Shown here: positions 1 through 11,503 of the stretch, in pieces | How positions within the stretch are numbered: the stretch's first letter is position 1 | How the letters are laid out: every line of letters starts with the position of its first letter | Origin: Trichomonas vaginalis G3 | Lineage: Eukaryota; Parabasalia; Trichomonadida; Trichomonadidae | Length of the DNA: 64,000 bases | Assembly: GCF_026262505.1 (NCBI RefSeq) | Contig: NC_067208.1 | Span: forward strand, 13,091,962-13,155,961 | Direction of reading: 5' to 3' | Translations under genes and position numbers: made by a program | The notes under the pieces: model-generated | Databases searched by the model: none | Told to the model about the DNA's origin: nothing | What the model saw: the letters and a program-made list of their open reading frames with translations, nothing else

Positions 1-138
1 AAGAGGTGAAATCTCACCTCTTCACCTAAACATTATTTTTATTGAATTCAGCAACAAAAATCATGAATTTCCTTAAGATAGAAAAATAAAGTTAGTTTTA
101 TTTTTATTTATTTATTTATTTTGTATGTAAAGACAGAT

Positions 139-751
139 ATGTCAAACATTGAGTTTGAAACAGTTAGAAAGATAGACAATGACACCAAAGTGGTTAGAAT
201 AGGTGATTTAAACGTAAGATACTCAAAGAAATACAACAAATATTCTTTGTCAGACATTATAACACCATCTGGAAAGAAAACAAAGGACTGGGTTAGAATT
301 GCTTCTACTCAGAAAATTTTGACAAGAAATCCTGAGCTTATGATATCGGTAAAATTCTATGGAACTACAGCATATCTCATCGACAAAAGTCTTATACCAA
401 TAGTTTTGTTATGGTTAGACCCCAGTTGTTGGATATAACTTCATAACATATGGTTCATTCGATACGGAACGTTGCAGTGAAGGCTTACTTTACATCGTTC
501 AGAAACCGAAGGACTTCAATACAAAGAGATATAAGATAGGAAGAACATATAATATAACTCAAAGATATGACAGTACAGTCAATAGAGTCAAGGTTGTGTT
601 TGTTAATGATATGAGAGCTGCAGAAACAGAACTACTTGAAAAGTTTGAGAAAATGTATGGTGCTCCCATAAAAGGTAAAGAAACGTTTGAAGTAGATGAG
701 ATAGATAAAGCTATAAAATTATTTGACGAAGTTGCTGAAAAATACATGTAA
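139..751 (+). pseudogene. KilA-N-like / T5orf172 (GIY-YIG-like) protein, E1 copy
   Basis: This is the E1 copy of the gene seen whole at 30157-30771. The N-terminal half resembles a KilA-N/Bro-type DNA-binding region and the C-terminal half a T5orf172 domain of the GIY-YIG superfamily (YIVQ, then YKIGRT and a following QRYD). Such proteins are common accessory genes of large DNA viruses and phages; the role here is unknown. The start is taken at the ATG that aligns with the E2 copy. Upstream lies the T-rich leader ending TTTTGTATGTAAAGACAGAT, shared with the next KilA-N gene. The copy is broken. Confidence 0.7.
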
Positions 752-839
752 AGCGTTTATTTTTGGTCTTTTGTGAAAGTCAGAAAATAACGCTAATTTT
801 TTTCTAACAATTTTTTTTATTTTGTATGTAAAGACAGAT

Positions 840-1678
840 ATGTCAACAACAGAGAACACAACAACAGTTATAGTCCATGAAGCTATAAATGAAGAATACG
901 AGTACATACAGTTTAACAAACAGTTACGTCTCATTCGTTCGGTCAAAGACGATATGTACCAAATGCAAAGTATTTTGACAGCATGTTATGCTCCAGATAC
1001 TAAGCTTCCTAAAGACTGGTTTAGGAACCAAAGCACACAAGAACTTTTGAGCGAAGCACAGCGAGACATACTTTTTTCTGAAAACAGTGAAGAACAGCGA
1101 GTAGTTAAAAAACCCCAGTCGCCAAAACTCTATGAAAATCGTGAAAAATTGCCAAACGGTTTGAGAGGATATTATGTACATAGACTTCTTGTAAATGCTG
1201 TTGCAATGTGGGCTTCGCCTCGTTATGCTTGGTATATTACAGACTTCTTGACGAAATTCATAGACAAGAACGTGAAGAGATGGAAAACAAGCTTGAAGCA
1301 AAAGACAAAAGCATATAGAAAAGAATACCACGTTCGGTACCAAAAGGAAAGGAAAAGAACTATAAGTATATGATTTATACTGAAGAGATGGAAAATGAAA
1401 AAGATAAAGATATGGTTATGTTGCATTTAGTCAGAAGAAACAACAAAAGCTTTTACGACCTTGCTAAGATTTACAAATCTGACAGAAATTGGTTCTATCG
1501 CGAAAACTTACCGATTTCAATGACACCGAATGAAGATGTTAAACAGATAGTTCAAGATACGTTACCTCAAACACACTATGATATGAAAGGTTGTACAATA
1601 CTTACATTCAAAGAAGACTTACCGCTACTGAAGGAAAAGATAACAGAGTATTTCGATAACTTCAAACAAGCAGAGTAA
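840..1678 (+). pseudogene. KilA-N domain protein, E1 copy
   Basis: This is a homologue of 30856-31662. It contains a KilA-N-like core: DDMYQMQSILTAC, the DWF..QST.ELLSEAQ helix, then LRG.YVHRLLVNAVAMWASPRYAW, where the W-A-S-P segment is the typical C-terminal end of KilA-N. A charged coiled-coil-like stretch and a conserved C-terminal domain (RRNNKSFYDLAKIYKSDRNWFYREN) follow. KilA-N proteins are presumed DNA-binding regulators or repair factors in large DNA viruses. It lies directly after the KilA-N/T5orf172 gene in the same orientation, with the same leader motif. The E1 copy is broken. Confidence 0.75.
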
Positions 1679-1693
1679 ATGAACTCTTTATTT

Positions 1694-2565
1694 TTATTGA
1701 CTTTTTACAATTTGAACTTTGTTTGCGTAGATATGAATTCTGAAAGAAGTATGAGGGTCTTGTATGACTTTGTACTTCTCCCATAGTTCATGTCTGTCAA
1801 ACTTACCTGCCATGGACTCTTTCATAAGTTCCATGAAATCGTCTTCGGACAATCCGGGGAAAAGTATTATGTCAGTAAGTATTCTTTTAACATCCTTACT
1901 TAAACTCTTGGCTGTCTGTACACATATTACGACTGAGATGTTAAAGTGTCTGAGCTTCTTAAGAATTCGACACATGTCTTGTTCTCTGTTCTTTAACAAA
2001 GGATGAGAAGCAAAGTCATCTAAGATAAGAAGACATCTGTGAGGGTAAGTCTTCCAATCGTAAGATTGCAATTTCTTCGAAATGTATTCTATCTCTTTCT
2101 GTTTGTTTCTGAAGTGTTTCTTCTCTAATATTCTCTGCATTTCCTCATTTGGGTCTTTAAACTTAGAATTTATATACTCATTTATAGCATTATACTTCAA
2201 AACTCTTCTTTGGTACTTCTTTATCCAATCTAACAACTCAGTATCCTTTATACATACTAACTTAGACTTCTTTATAATATCTTTGAACGAATTGACGGTT
2301 TGGTCAAATTGACCAGAAGTCGAACAAATAAACAACTAACTCATAGAATGGGTTCTTCTCATCTAGTTCTTGTTGTTGTGCAGCCATTTAAGATAAGTGA
2401 AAGTCTTACCCGACCCAGGTGGTGCAATTAGACCTGTTATACCATTCTGAGCAAATAAGAACTTGTCATGTATAGGCTTTATCTGAGCATTTTCTAAGTT
2501 CCTCTTGTTCTTGTTTAAAACATTCTCAAATTTTTGTCAATGTCAGCAAACTTTTTTTCTAACAT
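1694..2565 (-). pseudogene. Polinton packaging ATPase (FtsK/HerA-like), E1 copy
   Basis: This is the E1 copy of the genome-packaging ATPase that is whole at 32212-33087. The Walker B segment CLLILDDF and a C-terminal FPGLSEDDF region are clear. In Polintons and related viruses this A32-like ATPase pumps DNA into the capsid. It is divergent from the next gene, with about 36 bp between the two starts that carry an AT-rich, nearly symmetrical promoter-like sequence. The start was chosen at the ATG encoding MLEKKFAD. The copy is broken. Confidence 0.85.
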
Positions 2566-2601
2566 ATTTTTAGAAAAATTAAAATTTTTATCTTTTAGAA
2601 A

Positions 2602-3051
2602 ATGTCTAGCGATTTCGCTATCTATATTCGAGACAAGCTTTTCGACAGCAAAACATCTGTCGACCATAAAATCTTACATAGTGTAAACAAGAAAGGGGAA
2701 TTTGTTCTAAAGTTCTGTTTCTGGGAATATGACAAGAACCATAAAAACATTAAGCAGAGCAGTCTTAAAATTTGTCAATGACAGACTTGTTGACAGAGAT
2801 GACACCGATTGGAAAGATGAAGTCCAACAAAAGTTTCTTAGAATGCAAAGAAGACACATGCGCTGTTCTTGAAGATGAAATAGAAACAGAATAGATGAGC
2901 TATTAAAGGACAAAGAACTTTTACATAAATATGGTTGCGCCAAATTTGACATAACTCCACCAGAAAAGAAGAAGAAAGAAAAGAAAGAGAAAAAGTAGAA
3001 GAGAAGAAAGAACCTGAACCAGTTCCAGAGAAAAAGAAATTTGACATGTAA
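2602..3051 (+). pseudogene. Small charged element protein, E1 copy
   Basis: This is a homologue of 33124-33561. The start MSSDFAIYIRDKLFDSKTSVD is preceded by TCTTTTAGAAA, which resembles the trichomonad M5 motif (CCTTTTAG). The N-terminal part has mixed helix and strand character and the C-terminus is rich in Lys, Glu and Arg. No family was recognised. It sits between the divergent ATPase and the convergent SSB-like gene; the two convergent stops are about 17 bp apart across an A/T tract that may serve both 3' ends. The copy is broken. Confidence 0.55.
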
Positions 3052-3067
3052 AAATAAAATTTTATTT

Positions 3068-3487
3068 TTAGAACATTTCTGGGTCAATGTCAATGTTCTC
3101 TTCCTCTTTAGGAGTAAACACTGGCTTAGACTCTAAAATCTTTTTACCCAATTTACCTTGAACTTCTACAACTTTAGACTCATAATATTCATAGTCGTCT
3201 GTCTTCTTTGGTTCATAAGGTATAACAAGTTTGTATGCTTTGCCTTCTTTAAGGTTTGAGAACCTTCTGTCAAAACTTTCTTTGACTGTTAACAAACCTT
3301 CTATGTCTAAGTCTTCAAATTTCGCACCATTTTTAGTCACAATAGCAAACTTAACTGGTTCGATGTTCCAAACTTTGCTGAATGAAGACTTTTCAAAATG
3401 GTAGAAGTAAACATTCAAATATGTGAATGGGTCTAGTTCTTCTTTAAGTCCTGACATGTACTTGTTTACTGAGATGAATTTCGTCAT
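3068..3487 (-). CDS. Candidate single-stranded-DNA-binding protein (139 aa), E1 copy
   Basis: This is an open 139-residue protein, nearly identical to 33585-34004. It is strand-rich (YLNVYFYHFEK, VKFAIVTKNGAKF, YKLVIPYEP) and ends with an acidic tail closing in Phe (EEENIDIDPEMF). That plan, a small beta-rich body with an acidic C-terminus ending in an aromatic residue, is seen in SSB and T7 gp2.5-type proteins, where the tail docks replication partners. It lies directly downstream of the SF3 helicase on the same strand, which fits a replication role. No sequence family was recognised, so the SSB call is inference. Confidence 0.45.
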   Translation of the reverse strand: MTKFISVNKYMSGLKEELDPFTYLNVYFYHFEKSSFSKVWNIEPVKFAIVTKNGAKFEDLDIEGLLTVKESFDRRFSNLKEGKAYKLVIPYEPKKTDDYEYYESKVVEVQGKLGKKILESKPVFTPKEEENIDIDPEMF

Positions 3488-3522
3488 CTTTTCTATCGGA
3501 TAAAAAAATATTTTTTTAAAAT

Positions 3523-4758
3523 TTACTCAGAAAAAATTTTCTTTGTATATACACCATTCTGAACATCTAAAAGACTTTTGACATTTGCCAAGAATGTTCG
3601 TTTAGAAGCTGCCATATAACCATATTCTTGACAATATTGTTTATACGAATCGTACAATGACCTTTCATCTAATGACACAAAGTCAGTTTCATCTATGAAC
3701 AGTTCATATACACTCTTGTTTGCTTCTAACAATGTTTGTCTCTCTTCTGTATGTGGAATTTGTCTTGGATTGAACTTAGAAATATCTAATGTCATGAAAT
3801 ATGAGAACAAGTGGTTGTAAAAGTCAGATGTCAACGTTTCTGCTAAGTCGTCAAAATATTCTGTATCTTGCATATGAGTATCTGACGTTCTGACAACTAC
3901 ATATCTTCTGTCAGAACTTTCTAACTTCATCGGAACAGCATTGTTTGAAACCATAATGAAGTTTGCAACATTTTCACAAACTCTTTGGTCTTTATACTTT
4001 CTTTCAACAACTCCAACTTTGTCTGTTATAAGACTCTTCAAAGCATCTGAGTTCAAAACTTTTGTTGTATCTATACTTTGAAGTTCATTGCAAACTATAA
4101 GTTTCATATTCTCTATTGAGGAGTTAAACTTGCCACAGATGTTTTCTAAGTTTGTCATATTCGGATTCGAATAACCTTCTAAGAGTTTTGCACAAAATAT
4201 CTGTAAAGAAAGTATTCTTACCAGTTCCTTGTTTTCCAATTATAATGAGAGCAGTTTCATTTTTAGCACTTGGATGTTGTAAGATGTTTGCAAACCAACA
4301 TAAGATATACTCATAAACCTTTTCGTTTCCATTGCATATAATTTCTTTGACATGGTCTAACCAAGCTTCTATAATATTTTCTTTCCATTCTACTTGTTCA
4401 TATTTATATCCAGTGAAGATAGAATAGAAGTTTGGAGAAGGTGTATAAAACTTTATACCACGAACTGAAAAATCTTCAAGTTTTGACAATAAGATATCCC
4501 AAGCATCTAACATCTTCATTCCAACTTGTACAAATTTTATTTTCTTAAGTTTCTGTCTACATTCTTGTTCAGACACTATTGTTGCTCTTGGTTTGTTAAA
4601 GACAACATCCCATTCTTTATGACATAACATTCTGGGGCAGAGTCAACATAAATGACTAAACGTTTCAAATTCTCGACTGCTTTGTTATAGTCTCTAAATG
4701 GACACATATTTCTGAATGCTTGGAAGTCATAAAAATCTGAAACATCTATTCTGTACAT
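3523..4758 (-). pseudogene. SF3 (D5-like) helicase, E1 copy
   Basis: This is a superfamily 3 helicase of the poxvirus D5 type. The Walker A loop IIGKQGTGKNTFF, a B-type segment LIVCNELQ and the SF3 motif C-like VANFIMVSNN are present in order. A C-terminal winged-helix-like segment (LYDSYKQYCQEYGY) is typical of D5 proteins. SF3 helicases unwind DNA ahead of viral polymerases. The start MYRIDVSDFYDFQAF follows an AAAAATATTATTTTTT-type leader. The gene is transcribed with the SSB-like gene and the capsid genes. This copy is broken. Confidence 0.85.
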
Positions 4759-4786
4759 TTTTATAAAAATAAAAAATATTATTTTT

Positions 4787-5581
4787 TTATTCTTGACTTT
4801 GTTGTTCCATTTGTTGCATTTGTTGTTCTTGAGCTATTTGTTGTTGAAGTTGTTCTTGTAATACAATACTTTCACCAGTTGCATCTTCCAATTCGAAACT
4901 TTCTGCCGTCATTGACAAATACATAGGACATAAAAGTTTTACAGGAACAAAGTTTGCGTCAACTAATGTCAACGTTATACTTGCCAAAGTGTTTGAGTTC
5001 ACTAAGGTTGAAAATTCTGCATTCGAATGAACAATAGGCAAACCAGCAGAGAAAGTATTGTTTATACGCATAAGTATCTTTTGGTCATAATAGTTTCTGT
5101 CGACATTCGAATAACACTTTGAACCTAAGTTTGAAACAATATATAAGATTGGTGTGCTTAATGTCAATGGAATAGACATTCCTTGTATGACACCTTTTCT
5201 GTTATAGGAAACTTTGGTAGTAAAAACCAGATATAAGTTTTGTATTATAGCTCATATCATTAATAGTAAACTCAGTCGGACATCCAAACATAATGAAACC
5301 TGCTCTAGTTGCAGCACATGTTACACCTGTACTTAAAGTATTAAATAAGTCCAACAAAACTGTTGGTGGTATATCTGAGTAAGTATCTTCAAAGGAGTAT
5401 TTTTTACCATTCACAACAATAAAGTCTTCTGGTGTCAAAAGAGCAAAACAGGCTTTAGTCGTCATTGTGTTTAAGGTTAGTTTACAATATCGTCCTTGAG
5501 GACTTTGTAAGTTTGTTGTTATAGAATTATATGACTCAGGGTTTTAGTCGTAATAGTATAAACCATTATGTCTTCTGCCAT
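4787..5581 (-). pseudogene. Candidate minor capsid (penton-like) protein, E1 copy
   Basis: This is the E1 copy of the gene that is whole at 39147-39944 (265 aa). Its length, beta-rich content (YTITTKNPE, CKLTLNTM, IMFGCPTEF) and position next to the major capsid gene fit the single-jelly-roll minor capsid protein of Polintons. The C-terminus is a Gln/Met-rich tail made of short QQM units that vary in number between copies. The assignment rests on size, position and strand pattern, not on a recognised motif. The copy is broken. Confidence 0.45.
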
Positions 5582-5585
5582 TTAC

Positions 5586-6166
5586 TTAGCAAATAAACTT
5601 TAATGAAATGTTGTGGTCGTCAAATATTTTTATAACGTCTGGGAAACTATATTTTAAGTTCAACGTTTCACCTCCTTTCATAACGTATATTTGTCAATGA
5701 CATTATATGAAACACCACAGCAACTAATGTCGGGTTCTATTTCTTTGATGTTTTATCGTCTGCCTCTGTCAAAAGTTTCAATAGTTCTTTCAAAATTTCA
5801 TGAGGTGCAATGACATATGAGTTCACTTTTACAGGGTTGTGTTCGACCAAGTTTAACATTATACTTAAAGCTTGGACAAATCTTTTCCTGAGTTTGAAGT
5901 TTGTCTTTCAAGTTGTTGGTAGTCGTTTCGAATATCTGCAACAGAACTTAAGTCTCTGCTAACTTCAGGATATGTTTGGTTCTTTTACAGGAACAATTGT
6001 TATACCATCTTCGTCTTCGTATGGTTTCCCCACTTCAAACATCTCTGTCTTTGACATTGACAACAAACTTTGACTGTTTGTTTGAGTTGGTGAATTTAAC
6101 TTCACATCTGCCACCGCCATTAAACCTTTTTGAAACACATACGCTTCTATTTTTCGGAAATGACAT
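5586..6166 (-). pseudogene. Unknown element protein between minor and major capsid genes, E1 copy
   Basis: This gene of about 190 codons lies on the minus strand and starts MSFPKNR, close to ATTTTA-type leader sequence. Recognisable pieces include DVKLNSPTQTNSQS, EVGKPYEDEDGITIVP and a C-terminal part with NLKYSFPDVIKIFDDH. No family was recognised. It ends just before the ATG of the minor capsid candidate and is divergent from the next plus-strand gene, whose start is 17 bp away. Copies recur at 36383-36963 and 39950-40538. The copy is broken. Confidence 0.5.
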
Positions 6167-6183
6167 TTTATTAGAATAAAAAG

Positions 6184-6600
6184 ATGGACGTATTCGGATA
6201 TCTTATTGAATTGAAGCAGAACAAAGTTTATACTCACAAACAATACAAATACATTGACAGAATAGTTCTTTACACAAAACAATGGAAAATGTTAATAGAA
6301 TAGCAATATTTGCTGAACCTAAAATATTTTCATAAAGCAAAGAAAGTTGGTATAACTGAAATGGTGAAAGTTCTTGAAGCAGACAAAAATATAACTTCAA
6401 AACTGACCGATATTACTAAGGAAAGTTTATAATACAATATTATGTCAAAACTGGCGTACTGTCAATATTTGACGGAGAGAAGTCAGTTCAAGAACAAATT
6501 ACTGACCTGCTGCCAAAATCTGCTCGATGGAAGCTGTCGTTATGCCAATCTGAGGAGCCCCAGCAGGTTTCATCGAACGAATCTTCAAAGAGCATCTTCC
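6184..6600 (+). pseudogene. Unknown small plus-strand protein (MDVFEYL...), E1 copy
   Basis: The gene starts MDVFEYLFELKQ (the E1 copy varies slightly) and contains the strand-like RIVLYTNNGKCYRIAIFAEPKYF and GKF..QYY segments. No family was recognised. It runs against the 3' end of the major capsid gene and overlaps it on the opposite strand by about 100 bp, so its exact end is uncertain. The leader is ATTAGAATAAAAAG. Homologues lie at 36982-37400 and 40557-40960. The copy is broken. Confidence 0.45.
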
Positions 6601-8089
6601 GTGAAAAGTGCTATTGGTTTTGTAAACTTCTTTGCTCTCAATTCATCTGGACCGTCTCCTGTCACCAGTATATTGTATTTGAACTGTACCAGTTGAAATA
6701 CCACCCATAAAGTCTTCTGAGTCAGCAAATGGAATGCCAAGCCAAAAGTTTGAACGGTCTCCATTGTATATTGAGTTTTTTTGACCTCCTGTATGAGTCC
6801 ATACTTTCACATATGGCATAATAGAACTTTGCATTTCAGGGTTAATGGTTGTTGTGAAGTTGTTGTTAAAGTTCATAGCATCTAATGTCAAGTTGTATGA
6901 CCTCATATCCTCAACTGTAGAATATTCTTCTCTTGGATAATATTTGCCATCTATGTTTATATGATATTTAATACCGGGTTGTAGAAACAAGAATAGTCAT
7001 TTATATGTTCGTCTGAACAGTACAAACATAGTATCTGCATGTTTCATTGCAGTTGTTAAAGCAATATCTGTTCTTGCACCTGGGTCAGCACTTTGGTTTC
7101 CAACTTCACCTGCAAAAGTCTTTGACAGATATTGGTGTATAGGGAAATAAGTGGAACTGCAATATATTTGGCAGCTAAAGCATTTGAAATATCTGGGTCA
7201 ACATATAACGGCAAGTCTGCTTTCTATTCTCGCATTCAAACTGTCGCATGTGAACTTAACTGGGTCCCAAGCATCTCCAGCAGCATTGAATAATAGTTTA
7301 CTTCAGTGTTGAGGTTTGAGAAACCAAAGTCTAAGTCAACCTTGCCTTTGCAAAAGTCACAGAACTTGGCTTCCACCAGTTCAGCTACAGTATGCTGAAT
7401 GGGTCTTGTGTTGGTGCAATGACTAAGTTATTTTTGCTTGGAGTAAGTTCGATAGAAATTTTTCCTGCCCAGTTTGGCAAGTATCTTAAAACCTGAAGAT
7501 GAGGAAAGATGACAAAGGAACTCTAAGTTTCAGTTTTACTTTGGTACTGCTGCTGCAGTTTGTCCAGAAAGGTTAACATAAACTCCTGGAACGTTAGGGT
7601 CAAGTCTTCTTATTTTCTCAATAGTTGCATACTGGTCTGTTTGTTCTCTAGCTTGTGGTTGTACTGAGTTTCTCAAAGCGAACCATTCATAGTTTGCCCA
7701 TGTTACTGTTTGAACTAAGTCAGAGTTAGAATATATCTTATATCCCATGAAAACTTCTGGAGCATATTGGTATCCGACATAGAAAATTCCATTGCAACCT
7801 TTCTTGTCAGACAACTTGGCAGAAGGTTTTATTTCAATGTCTTGTCCACGTATAAGAATGAGTTGTCAATAGAAATAATATGAAACCTGTCGCAAGCAAT
7901 ATCTACTGTTGTTGAAGAACCTTCTCCAAACTCACCTACGTTTCCATAAGAAACAGCAGTTGTATATTCGTAAGTTCCAGGAACTATTTCTGACCTTCTA
8001 ATGGCATTGTCGCATTCGTTATACCATTCGGAAACATTTCCATTCATAGCATCCAAAACTGTTGGCGTTATATTCTGAGCGGCGTACAT
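6499..8089 (-). pseudogene. Polinton major capsid protein, E1 copy
   Basis: This gene spans about 530 codons, in the range of Polinton double-jelly-roll major capsid proteins. It starts MYAAQNITPTVLDAMNGNVSEWY. Recognisable blocks in order are SYGNVGEFGEGS, GIFYVGYQYAPEVFMGYKIYSNSD, VTWANYEWFALRN, RLDPNVPGVYVNL, PAGAPQIGITTA at the C-terminal end and a hydrophilic block LGIPFADSEDFMGG. It lies between the large structural gene and the minor capsid candidate, the usual place of the capsid genes. The family call rests on position, length and this pattern. Heavily broken, as are the two other copies in the window. Confidence 0.65.
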
Positions 8090-8155
8090 TCATATGGGTA
8101 AAAATATAGAATAGTTGGATTTATATGTCATAATAGAACCCACGTGGACCAAGCT

Positions 8156-10928
8156 TTACTTTCTTCTGACTGAGTTTTTAACTCTTCTTTTTCCTTCATT
8201 GCCACTACTTTCACTAGATGAAGTTACTTCTTCACTACTTTCACTTTGTTCTACTCTTCTCTTCTTCTTTGGTGTCGCTTTGGTAACTTGCCCTCTGCTT
8301 CAAGTTGTTGCATCTTTGCCTCATGTTCATCTAGTATGTTGTAAATTTCCCATGTCCTTTTTGCCTTTGGGCTCTGGTCGCCATCTCAGGTAACCTATAT
8401 CCTAGAAAGAGTTTGTCATAGTTTGTATTTGAGTCTTCGCGTATTGTTTGCATGACTCTTTCCTGAGTTTCCGGTTCAAGCTCTTCAAACAGAGCTTGTC
8501 CATATGGAATAAGCTCGTTTCCAAATATATGTTTTTGTAGCCATTCTGGTTTTCTTTCCATGTTACCAATAATATCTTTTGTGAATGGGAAAGCTTTTAC
8601 CCAACGTTTCAGTCTTACGTCATTTATTTCTGTAGTTGGTTTTATTTTGTCAAGGAACATGTTTTTCAATACTAACATTTCATTTGGTACTGTCCATTGA
8701 GTTTTCTTAAATATTCATCCCTTCTCAGTTCATTGTCTGCAAAGTAAGTTTTTATGACATTTTGCAAACTTTCGTTTGCAAGGTCATGTACAATAGGTTC
8801 TCTTCCTTCTCTCTCCCTAACTTTCTTTCTAAACTCTTCACCAAATATACCATCTCTATGGTTCTGTGTAGTTCTTTGAGATAAATGTTCTAGAACGTCA
8901 GGTGTTATATTTCCATCAGCCATGTTCATTTCATACTGGTCCAAAATATCTGCATGTTTCATATCTTTCAATGGCATTAAAGCCGCGCTGAAAATACCAG
9001 CTATATCTGGTTCACCATTCACTTCCATTGCGTCTACAACTTCTTGGAATTGAGGTTGTAAGTTTATGAACCACCTATCCGGATTAGCTTTATGACCCCA
9101 TCTCATTGTAGTTCCATAGTCTGCAGAAACAAAAGTAGGTTTGTTTCCATATTGGTTAGGTTCTGAATGAACTTTAAACAATGTTTCATTTCTATATGTT
9201 TTGTTGAAATTTAACCTTTTATTTTCACCGAGTTCAGCCAAAGATTGAACGTTATATGGTCGTAAGTAAAAAGGGTTATTGTATTTGCGTACATTATCTT
9301 TCAGTACTTCCATTCTATGCTGAATATTTTCATCTGATGTTGGAGTCTTTTGTATGTCGGCGAACATTTTTCGATATTCTTCTACTATGTCAGCCGAATT
9401 TTTCTTAGACTCTTGGAAAGATTCCATATTCTCCACATACACTTGTTGAGGGTCAAGATTTTTCGGCTGTTCCAAATCTTCATCTAGTTCTGTGAAGTTA
9501 GTTTCCAAAGGAGGGACTTGTTCGTTTCCTTCAGGCTCTTCTAGCTGTTGTTGCTGAACTATTTCTTCCATGTCTGTTGTATCTGAACTTCTTCCTGTTG
9601 AGTTTCTTGTACCTCATCTGCTGGCATTTCATATATTCCGAGACCGTTTTTAACAAGTTCCCTATCTAAGTCATCCGGACTCATAAACCTTTCTTCTTTC
9701 GTTCCGTCTCTATTTTTTACGCGTTTCATGAAGAGAGTTGAATTATCATTTAGCTCTGACACCAAATATCTCGGAGTAAATTCATTCATGTCATTTGGAT
9801 GATATGCTATTAAATCATATCCCTTAGCGAGCTTGTATTTTCCAGGTTTGAGATTATATCCCATTTGGTGCTGAACCATAAAGCTAAATAGGTTCGGGTC
9901 AGTATTTCCTTCCTTGAACTTTCTAATAGCTTCTTTATATCTGTCACTAAAGTCAAGAGTATCTGGGTAACCATAATCTTCCTTAAGCATTTTTAAGAAT
10001 TCTTGGTTTCCTTGTTCTCTACTTCTTTTATGTCCTTGCTCTGTTTGTGGTTGTTGTTGTGCAGGGTTTTGAACTGTTGGTTGCTGTGCTGGTTGTGGAG
10101 GTGGTTGTTGTGCAGGGTTTTGAACTGTTGGTTGTTGTGCTGGATTTTGAACTGTTGGTTGTTGTGCAGGGTTTTGAACTGTTGGTTGTTGTGTTGGTTG
10201 TTGTTGTTGTGCTGGATTTTGAACTGTTGGTTGTTGTGTTGGTTTTGGTGCATGCCTGTGTCTGTGTCCATGTGACGATGTAAATGTTTTAGGTAGTCCT
10301 GGTGCAGGTGCTTCTCTTGGAGGGTTTGGTGGTATATAAGTTCCACCAGCTGGCACATATGTTCCATCTGCAGCATAATGTCCTACCTGACTTTTCGTTT
10401 TAAGAAAGCATTTACTAGGTCTGTTTTGGTCTGTTGTAACTCTTTTTCTTGACTTTCCACAACAGTTGCTCTAACGGCGTCATAGGCACTTTGAACTGCC
10501 TGTCTCGTTGCTGCATCTGTTATTTTCGTCATATTTTGTGCTACTTCTCTTAACTCTTTGTCGAAACCTTCAGACTTCAGTTTCTTTCCAGATGAGAAGT
10601 CGTTCACTAGTTTCACCTTACTATGAAGAGCTTCGAAGGCATTCTTAAAGTCAGCATTCATTAAAGCTTCATTTGAACTGTCTTCATCCGCTTGTATTTT
10701 TGTCCTTATTGACCCTATAAGTTGGGCTGCTTTGGCGTTGGCTTGGGCATCTAACCAGTCATTATTAGCTTTTATATATTCTGCGCTTTTCATTGCCTTT
10801 GCATGGCTGCGTCGTTTTTTACTTTCTTGTGCTAAGTTTTCATACTGTACGGTTTGGTTCTGCAACTGTAAAAGTTTTTCTGCCTTTACATTTGCTTCAA
10901 CTTCTTTTTTATACTCATCGCTATCCAT
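8156..10928 (-). pseudogene. Large structural-type protein with Pro/Gln repeat region, E1 copy
   Basis: This minus-strand gene region covers about 920 codons directly upstream of the capsid gene. In order it has an Ala/Lys-rich coiled-coil-like N-terminus (MDSDEYKKEVEANVKAEKLL), a short GGTYIPPNPPREAPAPG stretch, a Pro/Gln repeat of TQQPTVQNPAQQ-type units, and a folded part (DSNTNYDKLFLGYRLPEM near the C-terminus). The repeat varies in length between E1 and the E2 copy. No enzyme motif is seen. A large virion or scaffold protein is the simplest guess. It starts a few bases from the stop of the small basic gene and so is likely co-transcribed. The copy is broken. Confidence 0.5.
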
Positions 10929-10936
10929 ATATGTCT

Positions 10937-11503
10937 TCAGGGCTTTTGTTTTATCTCTTCATCTTTCAGTACTTTATATTGAGTAGTATGGTTTTTCAAA
11001 TTTATAACATCTTGTTCCATTTTTGCTACTTCTGCTGCTTTTTCTGACACTTTTTTCGCATATTCCTCTGTACTTAGTTCTTTCAGTTGTTCTTCTTTCT
11101 TCTTTTTCTCTACGTTTAACTCATTGAGTTTCTTTGTGTGTCTGTCATATTCTAGTTTCTTTTCGTTTTCACTTATTTGTTTCTGTATGTCTATGTTTGA
11201 CTTTTTGACATCTGTTATTTGATTTTTGAGTGAACTCAAATTCATTTGACTTTGAGGGTTATAAGCTGTTCCGTCTGCAGCTCCACCATAGCCTGCCATT
11301 TTCGCTAAAAGTGCCGCTCTTAAACCTCCACTCTGTGCACCAAGAACTCGGTTTAAAAGCATAGGGTTGCTTGACATTTGTTGCAACATAGTGGGGTCAT
11401 TCAGCATTTGTTGTTGCAACTGTTGTTGTGGTGTCAGTTTTACTATTGGATGTTTCAATGCTCCCTTCCTCTTACGTATATTCTTACGTAGCTTACGTGG
11501 CAT
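10937..11503 (-). CDS. Small basic/coiled-coil virion-type protein, E1 copy
   Basis: This protein has about 188 residues. The start MPRKLRKNIRKRKGALKHP is strongly basic, like DNA-condensing core proteins of adenoviruses and other capsid-bearing elements. A Gln/Met-rich stretch, a Gly/Ala segment (GLRAALLAKMAGYGGAADG) and a long heptad-type coiled coil (SNIDIQKQISENEKKLEYD, then KKKKEEQLKEL) follow. The start was chosen at the MPRK codon because the E2 copy begins there. It is the first gene inside the right end of the element and heads the leftward capsid block. The function is inferred only from composition. Confidence 0.55.
   Translation of the reverse strand: MPRKLRKNIRKRKGALKHPIVKLTPQQQLQQQMLNDPTMLQQMSSNPMLLNRVLGAQSGGLRAALLAKMAGYGGAADGTAYNPQSQMNLSSLKNQITDVKKSNIDIQKQISENEKKLEYDRHTKKLNELNVEKKKKEEQLKELSTEEYAKKVSEKAAEVAKMEQDVINLKNHTTQYKVLKDEEIKQKP

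Noticed and set aside
10047-10283. Plus-strand hydrophobic Val/Leu-rich frames
   Set aside because: They are the antisense of the Pro/Gln repeat region of the large structural gene.
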